Shown piece by piece: positions 1 to 8,227 of a DNA stretch of 64,000 nucleotides. The stretch comes from an uncultured Bacilli bacterium (GTDB lineage Bacteria; Bacillota_I; Bacilli_A; RF39; UBA660): NCBI GenBank assembly GCA_934096265.1, contig CAKOLI010000001.1, positions 124,001-188,000 of the forward strand. The letters are read 5' to 3'. The notes under the pieces are model-generated. The model did no database searches. It saw nothing but the letters and a program-made list of their open reading frames with translations, and was not told the DNA's origin. The position numbers were made by a program, and so were the translations under genes. Positions within the stretch are counted from its first letter, which is position 1, and each line of letters opens with the position of its first letter.

Positions 1-261
1 TCATTTGATGATGAAATGTTGAATGGTGATTTAATGTGTGAAATAATAAGTGCAGTAAGAGGTGAAAAGTCTAGTAACAATTTATCATTAAAAACAACTG
101 TTAAGAAATTAGATATAGATTGTTCAGCTGGCATAAAAGATGCAATTAAGCAATCTGAGAAAGATTTTAAAGCAACATTATTTATAGAAAAATTAATTTT
201 AAATGACATAGAAAAAGACTATAAAATTAATAAAGTTGTTTTAGATACTGAAAATTCATAA
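1..261 (+). CDS. valS: C-terminal fragment of a class I aminoacyl-tRNA synthetase, probably valyl-tRNA synthetase
   Basis: The reading frame is open from the first base, so this is the 3' end of a gene that begins upstream of the window. The visible 86 residues carry a pattern of the kind IISAVRGEKS...LSLKTTVKKL, followed by a helical stretch and an IEKL.L.D segment. This resembles the anticodon-binding/C-terminal part of ValS-like class Ia synthetases, where R.EK..K.LSLN is typical. The catalytic domain with the HIGH and KMSKS motifs is outside the window, so the amino-acid specificity is an inference. It ends with TAA and is followed by a 40-base gap and a decayed gene on the same strand. 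Confidence 0.5.
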   Translation, partial: SFDDEMLNGDLMCEIISAVRGEKSSNNLSLKTTVKKLDIDCSAGIKDAIKQSEKDFKATLFIEKLILNDIEKDYKINKVVLDTENS

Positions 262-303
262 TACCTATAAAATTAAATAATTGTAATAAGTTAGGGGATG
301 TTT

Positions 304-864
304 ATGATAAGCAACAATTCTAATTTTGGATATGATAAGTATCACAGAAAAAAACAATTAAAGAATTTAATTTAAATCAAACTATGTATTCTTTGGTAAC
401 AGGTGAAAGTAAAGATGATTTAGATTTAAAAGCAACAGGCTTTATGGGAAACAATATGAGTTATAATGATTTAATAATATCAGCAGACAAATTAGCCCAA
501 GTCTTCTATAATATTGGAATAAAAAATGGAGATAATGTGGCAATATTGACTATAAGTATGCCAATAGTTTAACAGTCATTGTTATCTCTTTCCAAAATTG
601 GGGCTACTATGTCTTGGATAGACCTGAGATCTAAACCGAAAGATGTAGTAAGATACATTAATAGTAGTAATTGTAAAACAATAATAGTGTTTGAAGATAT
701 GCTTCCATTAATAGAGCCAATAATAGATGAAAATGATGTCAAAAAAGTTGTGATAAGTTCACCAAAAAGATTATTTATCTCCTGTTGTTAAGATGCTAGC
801 TACATTAAAAGGTAAGAAAGACGGTGAAAAAGTGGTATTAACAAAAATACGATTCCTATGTTAG
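304..864 (+). pseudogene. Decayed N-terminal part of an AMP-binding acyl-CoA ligase-like gene
   Basis: An ATG at 304 follows an AGGGGATG ribosome site. Its frame (MISNNSNFGYDKYH...) stops at about 375, but the shifted frame continues as IKEFNLNQTMYSLVTG and then as a typical adenylate-forming N-terminus: MSYNDLIISADKLAQVF, GIKNGDNVAIL, SKIGATMSWIDLRSKPKDV. An in-frame TAA interrupts it at about 570, and a further shift at about 780 continues as PVVKMLATLKGKK. The core ATP motif and C-terminal domain are missing. It resembles in layout the intact AMP-binding gene at 26679. At least two frameshifts, one internal stop and a 3' truncation make it a relic. The exact substrate class cannot be told. 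Confidence 0.7.
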
Positions 865-986
865 AGGGTATTAAAATAGATGGTTATGCTATGATTAGAC
901 CAATATTAGCACAGGGAAATATTATTGATTCTACTAAAAAAATAAAAAGATTAATATATAATAATAAAAAATCTTTAGATGTTTAA
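858..986 (+). other. Unrecognised 42-codon open frame after the decayed ligase
   Basis: An ATG frame overlaps the end of the ligase relic and reads MLEGIKIDGYAMIRPILAQ..., ending in TAA just before a terminator. It has no convincing ribosome site. It could be the tail of another decayed gene or a further shifted piece of the ligase region. I do not recognise it and do not assign a function. Confidence 0.25.
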
Positions 987-1004
987 GATCTAATGATTTT
1001 TTAT
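966..1004. terminator. Bidirectional terminator hairpin
   Basis: AAATC.TTAGAT pairs with ATCTAA.GATTT around a short loop, with A-runs upstream and T-runs downstream. It lies between the decayed plus-strand genes and the end of the minus-strand XRE gene, so it can serve both sides. Confidence 0.65.
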
Positions 1005-1421
1005 TATTTCATCAACAGAACAATTAAAGTTTTTTGCTAATTTATAAATATAAACTGTTGGTATTAATATTATTCCTAATTCATATTGAGTATAAGCTGA
1101 TACTGAAATTTTTAAAATTTTCGCAATCTCTTTTTGAGTTAGATTTACTTTTTTTCTTAATAAACGCAAATTATTTCCAATCACTTTGATAGTTATATTT
1201 TTAACTGGATATTCAAAATTATTGATTTTTGACAGTCCAGTTATGTAATCAATGCTACATTTATAATAATTACTTAATAAAAATAATTTTCTTAGTGGAA
1301 TTATATTAGTTCCTAATTCCCATCCTGTATATGTAGTTCTACTAACTCCCAATATTTTTGCTATTTCTTCTTGAGTTAGGCTGTTTTCTAATCTCAATTT
1401 TTTGATATTTTTGAACTTCAT
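990..1421 (-). CDS. Tandem double-XRE helix-turn-helix regulator
   Basis: The 143-residue protein consists of two Cro/C1-type (XRE, HTH_3) domains joined by a short linker. The first is at about residues 4-62 (LTQEEIAKILGVSRTTYTGWE) and the second at about 77-140 (LTQKEIAKILKISVSAYTQYE). Each ends in the (S)D(Y/E)I(T/I) segment often seen in XRE repressors. Nothing else is present: no peptidase, sensor or toxin domain. It lies 10 bases downstream of a second protein of the same two-domain design and is probably co-transcribed with it. Likely role is DNA binding as a local repressor of the adjacent membrane-protein genes or as a leftover mobile-element regulator; this is inference. Confidence 0.8.
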   Translation of the reverse strand: MKFKNIKKLRLENSLTQEEIAKILGVSRTTYTGWELGTNIIPLRKLFLLSNYYKCSIDYITGLSKINNFEYPVKNITIKVIGNNLRLLRKKVNLTQKEIAKILKISVSAYTQYELGIILIPTVYIYKLAKNFNCSVDEIIKNH

Positions 1422-1431
1422 ATTTTCTCCA

Positions 1432-1878
1432 TTAGTTTAAATCTTTGTCTTTAGTTCTACCAACTATCCAATCCATTGAAATTTTATATTTTTTGCATAT
1501 AGTGTAGATAGTTATTGTGTTGACTAAGTAATTACCAGTTTCGTAACCACTATAAGTTGTTTGAGATATGTTACAATCATCTGCTAATTTTTGTTGTGAA
1601 ATATTTAATTCTTTTCTTAAATTTTTTAAGTTTTTACCGATTTTATTTTTATCACACTCAATTTTAGGATATTTTTTATTTTTTCTTGTAAGACCGGAAA
1701 TATAATCTAATGAATAACCATATAAATTAGAAAATCTAATAAGTTTATTAAAAGGTATGGTATCACCAGCAGTCTCCCATCCTGAAATTGTTTGTTTTGT
1801 TACTCCAAAGATGTATCCTAATTCTGTTTGAGTCATTTCTAATTCTTCTCTACAAAATTTTATATTGTTGTTATACAT
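1432..1878 (-). CDS. Tandem double-XRE helix-turn-helix regulator, paralogue of the next gene
   Basis: The 148 residues contain two XRE domains: about 4-65 (MTQTELGYIFGVTKQTISGWE) and about 80-140 (ISQQKLADDCNISQTTYSGYE). It is first in a two-gene minus-strand unit with the regulator ending at 990, and is divergent from the small membrane gene at 2001. A GGTGGTTATATG arrangement precedes the ATG, a ribosome-site pattern common in this genome. The divergent 120-base gap is the obvious place for an operator. The two proteins are clearly paralogous in architecture but not near-identical. Confidence 0.8.
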   Translation of the reverse strand: MYNNNIKFCREELEMTQTELGYIFGVTKQTISGWETAGDTIPFNKLIRFSNLYGYSLDYISGLTRKNKKYPKIECDKNKIGKNLKNLRKELNISQQKLADDCNISQTTYSGYETGNYLVNTITIYTICKKYKISMDWIVGRTKDKDLN

Positions 1879-2000
1879 ATAACCACCATTCTAATTTTCC
1901 CATTTAATTCAAAATTATTAACAAAAGTACGGGACGCTCGCTTAAAGTGTGATGTAATAGTATTAGCAGTACAAATTTTTAAAAGTTTAGGAGGTGAAAA

Positions 2001-2282
2001 GTGAGATATAGTTTGGGTGATTATATTAAAACTATAGTAATTAGTTTACTTATATTTTCACTATCATTAATAATTTTTATGATTTTGCAATTCAATTACA
2101 ATTTAGGAATAAGTTATTGTAATAAAAATGATATTCCATCGAACTTTGTATTACCAGTTAGTGGGGTTCCTTTTATATTTGGAATGACTTTTATTTTGCT
2201 TTTTTTTGAAAGTATTGGTGTATATTATTTAGGAAAAATATTAAAAAGAATTCCATTCATAAAATTAATTTGTAAATATTAA
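2001..2282 (+). CDS. Small two-helix membrane protein, unknown function
   Basis: The start is GTG, chosen because AGGAGGTG sits at 1990-1996 immediately upstream. The 93-residue product has two hydrophobic segments, about residues 10-30 (TIVISLLIFSLSLIIFMIL) and about 58-78, separated by a loop containing a single Cys, and ends in a basic tail. No family is recognised. It is divergently placed from the two XRE regulators and followed 15 bases later by another small membrane gene on the same strand, so the two are probably one transcript. Its location next to regulators and an insertion sequence suggests accessory DNA. Confidence 0.55.
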   Translation: MRYSLGDYIKTIVISLLIFSLSLIIFMILQFNYNLGISYCNKNDIPSNFVLPVSGVPFIFGMTFILLFFESIGVYYLGKILKRIPFIKLICKY

Positions 2283-2297
2283 AGTGTGGTGGTTAAT

Positions 2298-2471
2298 GTG
2301 AGAAAAAATGATGATGTAAAGTTTTATCTAGTATTGTTAGTGATACAAATAATGCTATCAATTATATATACAATTTATATAATTATAGATGAAAGAAGAA
2401 AGTGGAAGAGAAGGGAAATTTTTAAATATACACTTAGATATTGTATATTTGTAAATGATGTGAAACAATAA
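2298..2471 (+). CDS. Small single-helix membrane protein whose 3' end is supplied by an insertion sequence
   Basis: I prefer the GTG at 2298 (MRKNDDVKFYLVLL) because a GTGGTGG stretch precedes it; an in-frame GTG at 2286 is the alternative. The protein is about 57 residues with one membrane span (FYLVLLVIQIMLSIIYTIYIII) followed by a basic cytoplasmic tail. The last codons (GTG AAA CAA TAA) lie inside the terminal inverted repeat of the IS beginning at 2459, so the natural C-terminus seems to have been cut off by the insertion. Function unknown. Confidence 0.4.
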   Translation: MRKNDDVKFYLVLLVIQIMLSIIYTIYIIIDERRKWKRREIFKYTLRYCIFVNDVKQ

Positions 2472-2571
2472 TTTTGATAAAAATGATCCAATTAATATTG
2501 GGTTGTTTTTTCTTTGCTATCACATAAATAATACAGAAATGAATTTAGTCAATGATTAACTTTAGTTAAAT

Positions 2572-3587
2572 TTATTTTGCATTGACTAAAGAAATGAATG
2601 TATTATAATTGTTAAGCAAAGAAATAATTAATTCTTGTCTTTTTTCTAATGGTGTTTTATATCCTAGAACTGCCATTGGTATTTTATTTGTTCTTTCTAA
2701 ATATTTTTTGCCTTTTATTCTTAAATCTTCAAGCGAATCAAATTTTAAATTATTATAAAATCTTTCGTTATCATTTCTATAACTTCTTTCAACTTTTCCA
2801 TTATGTCTTGGTGTTCTTGGTTTAATTTTGTGATGGTCAATATCTAATTTTAAACACAATTCACCAAGTGGATGCAACTTCTTCATTTTACTTTGATTCC
2901 AAGTGAATTCTGTTCCATTATCTGTTTGAATTTCTATTGTTTTATATCCGTAATAGGAAATACAACTTTTTACAAAATCTACGGTATTAACTGGCGTGTG
3001 TTCATCATACCAAAAAAGAAATCTTTCTCTAGAAGCTTCATCAATGCATGTATATTGGTAAAACTTTTTATCTTCAGGTATTTTGTTGCTATGGCAACAA
3101 GTTGGAACAAATTTTACATCAATTTGCCATTTAATTCCTAATTGCTTTGGTGTATCATATTTTTAGGCACATATTTAGATGTATTTTTAATATTTATTTC
3201 TTTATAAAAATCTAATCTTTTTAATACTCTATATAAGCTTCCAATATGCCTTGAATATCCTCGGTTAATTCTTAATTTATACCATAATTCACATAATGTA
3301 ATATCAGGATTTCTTCTTATTAGATTTTTAATCCAAGTTATTTCTTCATCAGTATGAGCGTTAGGATGTTTTGATAATGGTCCATGTGACTTATCTTTTA
3401 AAGAATCTTTGGTTCCATCATATTGTTTATTCCAATGATAAAGGGAAGTCCTAGATATATGGTATTTTCTACATACATAACTAGTTGAATTTCCGTTTCT
3501 ATAAGTTTTAACTGCATTTTCTCTAATATGCAATTCATGAGGCAAATATCTTTTGCTTTTTTCGTTATTTTCATTTATAATATTCAT
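2572..3587 (-). pseudogene. IS481-like DDE transposase, frameshifted
   Basis: The N-terminal frame (3587 to 3138, 149 residues) has a helix-turn-helix: YVCRKYHISRTSLYHWNKQYD, followed by a second HTH with HTDEEITWIKNLIRRNP. At about 3162 the run CCTAAAAATATG loses one A relative to the expected frame. Reading then continues one frame over as KYDTPKQLGIKWQIDVKFVP through IEIQTDNGTEF and PRTPRHNGKVERSYRND to the stop at 2572. These supply the first Asp (WQID), second Asp (QTDNG) and Glu (KVERS) of an rve/DDE integrase core. The shift leaves no intact product unless slippage on A5 restores it. The divided frames together give about 338 residues, a normal single-ORF IS481 length. Confidence 0.8.
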
Positions 3588-3588
3588 T

Positions 3589-3649
3589 GTGATTCAAGTC
3601 CTTTCGTATAAATCGTTTGTTCAACTCAATATTATACGACTTGAATCAC
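3589..3649. repeat. Long imperfect inverted repeat inside the right end of the IS
   Basis: GTGATTCAAGT (3589-3599) pairs with ACTTGAATCAC (3639-3649). Inside it CGTATAA pairs with TTATACG, with a small bulge between the two helices. A T7 run follows on the plus strand. It sits directly upstream of the transposase start codon. The position suits a hairpin that limits transposase expression from outside transcription, but this is inference. Confidence 0.65.
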
Positions 3650-3721
3650 TTTTTTTCTATAGAAATGTTTCACATCAATTGTAACACAACACATTTTTAA
3701 GATAAATTTAATCATTTTTTA

Positions 3722-3750
3722 TTGACAAGTACATATATTTATTATATAAT
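3722..3750 (+). promoter_or_regulatory. Sigma-A consensus promoter for the infC operon
   Basis: TTGACA (3722-3727), a 17-base spacer and TATAAT (3745-3750) match the housekeeping consensus at all twelve positions. It precedes the infC leader by a few bases. Confidence 0.85.
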
Positions 3751-3756
3751 CGTAAC

Positions 3757-3879
3757 TGTGAAACGGAAAGTAGATATTTATCTCACCTGATTGCTAGAGC
3801 TTTAGGTAAAATGCCAACAAAAGATTATTTTAGGTTTTAGGGATAAATGGGTACTTCGTTTTAAGTATTCATTTTTTTT
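3757..3879 (+). ncRNA. Structured infC-operon leader with attenuator, L20-leader type
   Basis: The approximately 120-base untranslated leader lies between the promoter and infC. It contains GTGAAACGGAAAGTAGA and a TCACCTGATTGC element, and ends in a terminator hairpin. In Bacillus, leaders at this position bind ribosomal protein L20 and cause premature termination; the third gene of this operon is rplT, encoding L20. Assignment to the L20-leader class rests on position and general layout, not on a covariance match. Confidence 0.6.
3845..3879 (+). terminator. Leader attenuator overlapping the infC translation start region
   Basis: AAATGGGTACTT pairs with AAGTATTCATT around a CGTTTT loop, followed by about eight T residues. 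The T-run abuts the GGAGGTG ribosome site of infC, so the hairpin could control both elongation and translation. Confidence 0.7.
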
Positions 3880-3889
3880 GGAGGTGTTA

Positions 3890-4414
3890 ATTATCGCAAA
3901 ATCTAACGAAAACATTATTAATGACCAAATACGTTACAAAGAGATGTTAGTAATTGGTCCAAACGGAGAACAACTAGGACTAAAGAGTAAACAAGATGCT
4001 CTTACACTAGCGGGTTATGCTGGCTTTGACTTAGTACTTATGAGTGATAGTGCTAATCCACCAGTATGTAAAATTATGGATTACAACAAGTTTAAGTATG
4101 AAAAGAAGAAGAAAGTTAAAGAACAACAAAAGAAACAAAGAGAAGCTAATGTTAAGACAAAAGAATACCAATTATCTGTATCTATTGATACACATGACTT
4201 TGATACAAGAGTAAGAAATGCTCATAAGTATTTAGAAAAAGGAGCTAAGATAAAAGGTAGTATTCGTTTTAAAGGACGTCAAATGGCACATCCAGAGTTA
4301 GGTAAAGAAGTATTAGAACGTTTTGCTAATGCTCTTAGTGATGTATCAGATGTTGAATATAGTCCTAAGTTAGAAGGCAAAAACATGATAATCGGATTAA
4401 TACCGAAGAAGTAG
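3890..4414 (+). CDS. infC: Translation initiation factor IF-3
   Basis: IF-3 binds the 30S subunit, prevents premature joining of 50S and checks start-codon pairing. The 174-residue protein shows the N-terminal domain (INDQIRYKEMLVIGPNGEQLG, then LVLMSDSANPPVCKIMDYNKF), a Lys-rich linker and the C-terminal domain (IDTHDFDTRVRNAHKYLEKG, IRFKGRQMAHPELG). I place the start at ATT 3890 (IIAKSNENIINDQ) because GGAGG at 3880-3884 gives 5-base spacing, and non-canonical ATT starts on infC are known in Escherichia coli and Bacillus. TTG 3878 or GTG 3884 would overlap the ribosome site. ATC 3893 is a weaker alternative. First gene of infC-rpmI-rplT. Confidence 0.93.
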   Translation: MIAKSNENIINDQIRYKEMLVIGPNGEQLGLKSKQDALTLAGYAGFDLVLMSDSANPPVCKIMDYNKFKYEKKKKVKEQQKKQREANVKTKEYQLSVSIDTHDFDTRVRNAHKYLEKGAKIKGSIRFKGRQMAHPELGKEVLERFANALSDVSDVEYSPKLEGKNMIIGLIPKK

Positions 4415-4429
4415 AAGGAGGAAACAAAC

Positions 4430-4624
4430 ATGGCAAAAAACAAATTAAAAACACATAAGGGAACAAAGAAAGTTTTAAATATTAGACAAAGTGGTTCAAT
4501 TACAACTGGCCATCCAGGATCTAACCATAATACAGGTAAGCATCCAACAAGTAGAAATAGAAAGAAAAGAACAGGTAATACTCTAAGTAATTCTGATTTA
4601 AAGAGAATTAAGAGTATTATATAG
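4430..4624 (+). CDS. rpmI: 50S ribosomal protein L35
   Basis: The 64-residue basic protein is a typical L35 in length and composition, with the N-terminal KLKTHKGTKKVLN segment, a central GHPGSNHNTGKHPTSRNRKKR stretch and a C-terminal DLKRIKSII. It is a structural protein of the large ribosomal subunit. AGGAGGAAACAA precedes the ATG. It is located between infC and rplT with 15- and 20-base gaps, the standard Bacilli order, and shares the leader-controlled transcript. Nothing is odd in the gene itself. Confidence 0.93.
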   Translation: MAKNKLKTHKGTKKVLNIRQSGSITTGHPGSNHNTGKHPTSRNRKKRTGNTLSNSDLKRIKSII

Positions 4625-4644
4625 TCAGTAAGGAGAGTGAAAAT

Positions 4645-5157
4645 ATGCCAAGAGTTAAAGGTGGAACAGTAGCCCGTCAAAGAAGAAAAGCAGTATTAAA
4701 AGAAGCTAAGGGTTACTTTGGAAGTAAACATAGATTATACAAAACAGCTCACGAACAAGTAATGCATTCAGGAGCATATGCTTTTCGCGATAGAAGACAA
4801 AATAAAAGAAACTTTAGAAAATTATGGATAACAAGAATTAATGCTGCATGTCGTGAAAACGAAATCAGTTATTCTAAGTTTATTAATGGTCTTACCCAAG
4901 CGGGTATTACTATAAATAGAAAGATGTTATCAGAACTTGCTATTGATAACAAAAATGCATTTAGTGATTTAGTTATAATTGCAAAAGATGCCCTAGCTGG
5001 AAAAAGTTACGTTCCTAAGAAAAAAGAAACTAAAAAAGAAGTAAAGGAAGTAAAAAAAGAAGTTAAGAAAGAAACAAAAACAACTTCTAAAAAAACTTCT
5101 ACTACTACAAAAAAAGCCCCTGCCAAAAAAGAAACAGTAAAAAAAGAAACTAAATAA
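4645..5157 (+). CDS. rplT: 50S ribosomal protein L20 with a long Lys-rich C-terminal tail
   Basis: L20 is an early assembly protein of the 50S subunit and, in Bacilli, represses its own operon through the leader RNA. Residues 1 to about 118 are a normal L20: RVKGGTVARQRRK, AKGYFGSKHRLYK, YAFRDRRQNKRNFRKLWI, RINAACRENEISYSKFI and the C-terminal RKMLSELAI. The protein then extends by about 50 residues made almost only of K, E, T, S, A and P (KKKETKKEVKEVKKE... to KKETK). Typical L20 proteins stop near residue 118. The tail is low complexity, probably disordered. It is the last gene of the operon and is followed by a terminator. Confidence 0.93.
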   Translation: MPRVKGGTVARQRRKAVLKEAKGYFGSKHRLYKTAHEQVMHSGAYAFRDRRQNKRNFRKLWITRINAACRENEISYSKFINGLTQAGITINRKMLSELAIDNKNAFSDLVIIAKDALAGKSYVPKKKETKKEVKEVKKEVKKETKTTSKKTSTTTKKAPAKKETVKKETK

Positions 5158-5166
5158 TTAAAAAGT

Positions 5167-5195
5167 CACTTCATACTTGTATGAGGTGTTTTTTT
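5167..5195 (+). terminator. Terminator of the infC operon
   Basis: CACTTCATA pairs with TATGAGGTG around a CTTG tetraloop and is followed by seven T residues, ten bases after rplT. Confidence 0.85.
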
Positions 5196-5218
5196 AAAGC
5201 TATATAAAAATATTTTAG

Positions 5219-5247
5219 TTGCATACAAATATAATCCATGATATAAT
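5219..5247 (+). promoter_or_regulatory. Probable sigma-A promoter of the GH31-like gene
   Basis: TTGCAT (5219-5224), 17 bases and TATAAT (5242-5247), about 30 bases before the start codon at 5277. Confidence 0.65.
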
Positions 5248-5276
5248 TTTACTATAGAGAGTAGAGGGTGAAAAGT

Positions 5277-7640
5277 ATGGCTAGTTTATCTACATATTTT
5301 GTTAATAATAAAGAAGATTTACAGGCTAGAAACGATTGCATAATCTTTGGCAGTAATTATCGTATAACAGTTCTTACAGAAAGATTAGTTCGACTAGAAT
5401 ATAGTAAAACTGGTACTTTTGAAGATAGACCAACTACCTTAGTAGTATCAAGAAAATTCCCCAAACCAGAATTTAGTGCAACTAAAATTAAAGGAGTAGT
5501 CCAAATTAAAACTAAATATTTTACTCTAAATTACCTAGAAAATAAATCATTTATAGGTAGTAAACTAACTCCAGGTAACACCCTAAATATTAAACTAAAT
5601 AATACAGAGCGCTTCTGGTATTATAAAAATAAAGAAGTAAGAAGATTAGAAACTATAAGTACTAGCCTAGATAATAATAATTTTAAGGAAGACAAAGGCC
5701 TATTTTCCCTAGATGGCTTTGCCTCTATAGACGATAGTAACTCTCTTGTTATTGAAAACGATACCTTTATAAAAAGAGATAATAATAATATTGATATCTA
5801 TGTATTTATATATGGCAAAGACTTTGGAGCTTGTTTAAAAGATTATTTTATCTTAACAGGAAAACCATCTATACCACCTAGATATGCTCTAGGTAACTGG
5901 TGGTATAAAAATAAACCATATAACGAGGAAGAAATATTATCAGTAGTTAACAAATTTAAAGAAAACCATCTACCTTTATCAGTCTTCCTACTAGGAGACG
6001 CTTATCAAGAACAAATATATACTAAGAATGAAACACTAATACCTAATCTAACTAACTTAAGTAATACTCTTCTTAGCAATAATATAAAACTAGGTCTAAC
6101 TATAAATCCTAATATGCCTATAACTCCTAGTAACTATCAATATCAAACTATAAAACAAGCCCTAGAATTAAAGAAAGATAAAGATATAAACCTAATTCCC
6201 TTTAATCCTAAAACTCTAGGTATGTACTTTAAACTATATATAAATAATTTAATTAATATGGGTATAGATATATTTAATATAGATTATCTAAATAATAATG
6301 ATTTAAATGACTTATTCTTACTTAACCATTATCACTATGCCATATCTAATACTGAAGCTAAAAGAGGTATGATATTAAGCCGTAATGCCAAAATAGCCCC
6401 TCATAGATACCCAATTATCTTCACAGGTAAAACTAAAGTCAGCTGGGATACATTAAATTATCTACCATCTTATACTTCACAGTCCGCGAATATAGGTGTT
6501 TCATTTATATCACATGCCATAGGAGGATACTATGATGGTATAGAAGATAATGAACTATACTTAAGATATATAGAACTAGGAACATTTAGCCCTATCCTAA
6601 TGATATCAAGTGATAATGGTAAATACTACAAAAGAGAACCATGGAATTATGATATGGGAACACTAAAAATCATCAGTGAATATCTAAACTTAAGAAACAG
6701 ACTAATTCCATATATCTATAGTGAAAGTTATAACTATTATAAAAATGGTATACCTCTAATTTTACCATTATACTATAGATATCCTAATATATTAGATGAA
6801 CCCATGTATAAAAATGAATACTACTTTGGTAGAAACATGCTAGTAGTACCTATTACCAAGAAAAAAGATATAATTATGAATAGAGTAGTACAAAGACTAT
6901 TTATCCCAGAAGGTATTTGGTATGACTTCAAAACAGGCAAAAAATTCCCTGGCAATAAATACTACGTAAGCTTTTATAAAGATGAAGACTATCCAGTATT
7001 CTGCCAAGCAGGAAGCATTATCCCGATGTCCCTAAATGAAGGAACATCCACTCCAACAGACCTAGAACTACATATCTTTCCAGGGGCAACTACCAGCTAT
7101 AATCTATACGAAGATGATGGAAAAACCAACTTATTTAAAGAAGGATACTTTATAAATACTAGTATAGAATATAACTATCTAGCAAACAACTACACATTAA
7201 TAATAAGACCTATCGAAGGAAAAACTAATATAATAAGTGAATATCGAAATTATAAAATTAGATTTAGAAATATTAAAGAATCTAACCAAGTAATAGTCTA
7301 TGAAAATGATAAATTATTAGATAACATAACCTCATATAAAGAAGATAATGACTTTATAGTAACTATAAATCATATTAAAACAACTAGCCAACTAACAATA
7401 AACTGTATGGGTAAAGATATTGAAATAGATGCATCAAGATTAATCAATGAAGAAATAGAAAGTATCCTAATGGACCTTGAAATAGAAACTAAACTAAAAG
7501 AAAAAATAGATAGCATATTATTTAGCAATTTACCTATTAAAAAGAAAAGAATAGAAATAAGAAAACTAAAGAAATATCACCTAGAAGAAAAATTTATCAA
7601 AATGTTTATAAAACTACTTGAATATATTAATGAAATATAA
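5277..7640 (+). CDS. GH31-family glycoside hydrolase-like protein, catalytic acid apparently lost
   Basis: GH31 enzymes are alpha-glucosidases and relatives acting by a double-displacement mechanism. The 787-residue protein has an N-terminal beta-sandwich (about 1-195), a TIM barrel beginning PRYALGNWWYKNKPY, and distal beta domains ending at about 700, then a charged helical tail of about 70 residues. The nucleophile strand reads GIDIFNIDYLN (Asp about 336). The region normally reading (F/W)SGD....W, with the acid/base Asp, reads FTGKTKVSW (Lys about 385), and the usual HDIGG reads HAIGG. The D.DWH-type strand reads FLLGDAYQ. There is no signal peptide. I start at ATG 5277, six bases after GAGGGTG. 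It may be a binding protein or pseudoenzyme; the fold assignment is firm, loss of activity is inference. Confidence 0.85.
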   Translation: MASLSTYFVNNKEDLQARNDCIIFGSNYRITVLTERLVRLEYSKTGTFEDRPTTLVVSRKFPKPEFSATKIKGVVQIKTKYFTLNYLENKSFIGSKLTPGNTLNIKLNNTERFWYYKNKEVRRLETISTSLDNNNFKEDKGLFSLDGFASIDDSNSLVIENDTFIKRDNNNIDIYVFIYGKDFGACLKDYFILTGKPSIPPRYALGNWWYKNKPYNEEEILSVVNKFKENHLPLSVFLLGDAYQEQIYTKNETLIPNLTNLSNTLLSNNIKLGLTINPNMPITPSNYQYQTIKQALELKKDKDINLIPFNPKTLGMYFKLYINNLINMGIDIFNIDYLNNNDLNDLFLLNHYHYAISNTEAKRGMILSRNAKIAPHRYPIIFTGKTKVSWDTLNYLPSYTSQSANIGVSFISHAIGGYYDGIEDNELYLRYIELGTFSPILMISSDNGKYYKREPWNYDMGTLKIISEYLNLRNRLIPYIYSESYNYYKNGIPLILPLYYRYPNILDEPMYKNEYYFGRNMLVVPITKKKDIIMNRVVQRLFIPEGIWYDFKTGKKFPGNKYYVSFYKDEDYPVFCQAGSIIPMSLNEGTSTPTDLELHIFPGATTSYNLYEDDGKTNLFKEGYFINTSIEYNYLANNYTLIIRPIEGKTNIISEYRNYKIRFRNIKESNQVIVYENDKLLDNITSYKEDNDFIVTINHIKTTSQLTINCMGKDIEIDASRLINEEIESILMDLEIETKLKEKIDSILFSNLPIKKKRIEIRKLKKYHLEEKFIKMFIKLLEYINEI

Positions 7641-7654
7641 TATAATTAACACAT

Positions 7655-7860
7655 ATATAAAAAAGCACGATTATTAGAAGTAGTAATAATAACTTATTAT
7701 ATAGAAAGTTAGTGGTAGATGGAAACTAATTAATAATTATTATGAACTTGTCTAATGATTATAATCGGCTAATGGGAATAATCCGTTATCAAAATTAAGA
7801 AACAAGGTAGGATGGTACCGCGTATATACGCTCCTTATTTAAGGAAGCGTATTTTTTTAA
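7655..7860 (+). ncRNA. T-box leader controlling the leuS operon, probable Leu specifier
   Basis: The leader contains the diagnostic T-box TGGTACCGCG (7813-7822) preceded by AACAAGGTAGGA, and ends in a terminator where ACGCTCCTT (7828-7836) pairs with AAGGAAGCGT (7841-7850) before a T-run. Upstream lies a long stem-I region with GAACTTG (specifier candidate CTT, Leu, at 7747-7749). T-box RNAs sense uncharged tRNA and switch to an antiterminator. Downstream leuS fits a leucine-specific T-box. The exact specifier codon was judged by eye. Confidence 0.88.
7828..7859 (+). terminator. T-box-controlled terminator
   Basis: A nine to ten base-pair stem (ACGCTCCTT with AAGGAAGCGT) with an ATTT-type loop and seven or more T residues. 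It is the off state of the leader RNA and ends a few bases before the ribosome site of the next gene. Confidence 0.85.
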
Positions 7861-7873
7861 AATAGGAGGAAAT

Positions 7874-8227
7874 ATGAATATATTATTAGAATTTATTATA
7901 GTCTTTATAATACTCTATATATTAAATTATCTATTCTTTAAAGAACCAAAAACTAAAAAGAAGAAAAAAAACATAAGACCAGAAATAGAATATTTAATAA
8001 ATCTATATCAATTAGACATTAAAAAAATAGGGTATAATAACTTAAAGAAACAATGTATTTTTATGAATGCATTAATAATGAGTAGTATCTATATAATTGT
8101 ATGCTACTTAGTAAAAGGCTTTGTCTTTCAAATACTAATAGGCTTTGTCTTATTAATACTATTAATCATCATAGGATATGGCCTATTAGGAAGATACCAC
8201 AAGAAAAGAGGAGATAAAAATGTATAA
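7874..8227 (+). CDS. Small membrane protein between T-box and leuS, unknown function
   Basis: The 117-residue protein has an N-terminal hydrophobic segment (about 3-20, LLEFIIVFIILYILNYLFF), a highly basic loop with KTKKKKKN, a soluble helical part (EIEYLINLYQLDIKKIGYNNL) and two further close spans (about 60-105). AGGAGGA precedes the ATG at 7874. It overlaps leuS by eight bases, so the two are translationally linked and both under the T-box. No function is recognised. Its co-regulation by leucyl-tRNA charging is directly implied by position. A membrane-associated role connected with leucine or translation is only a guess. Confidence 0.7.
   Translation: MNILLEFIIVFIILYILNYLFFKEPKTKKKKKNIRPEIEYLINLYQLDIKKIGYNNLKKQCIFMNALIMSSIYIIVCYLVKGFVFQILIGFVLLILLIIIGYGLLGRYHKKRGDKNV

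Larger units (their letters stand above)
2459..3674 (-). mobile_element. IS481-type insertion sequence, about 1.2 kb, probably inactive
   Basis: The element is bounded by 9-base perfect terminal inverted repeats, TGTGAAACA at 2459-2467 and TGTTTCACA at 3666-3674; the match extends outward to TGATGTGAAACA/TGTTTCACATCA (2456-2467, 3666-3677). It carries a single DDE transposase gene on the minus strand, broken by one frameshift. Ends of the TGT...ACA type are characteristic of IS481/IS3-like elements. No clear target-site duplication was found. Its left end truncates a small membrane-protein gene. The right end lies about 45 bases upstream of the infC promoter. Confidence 0.75.
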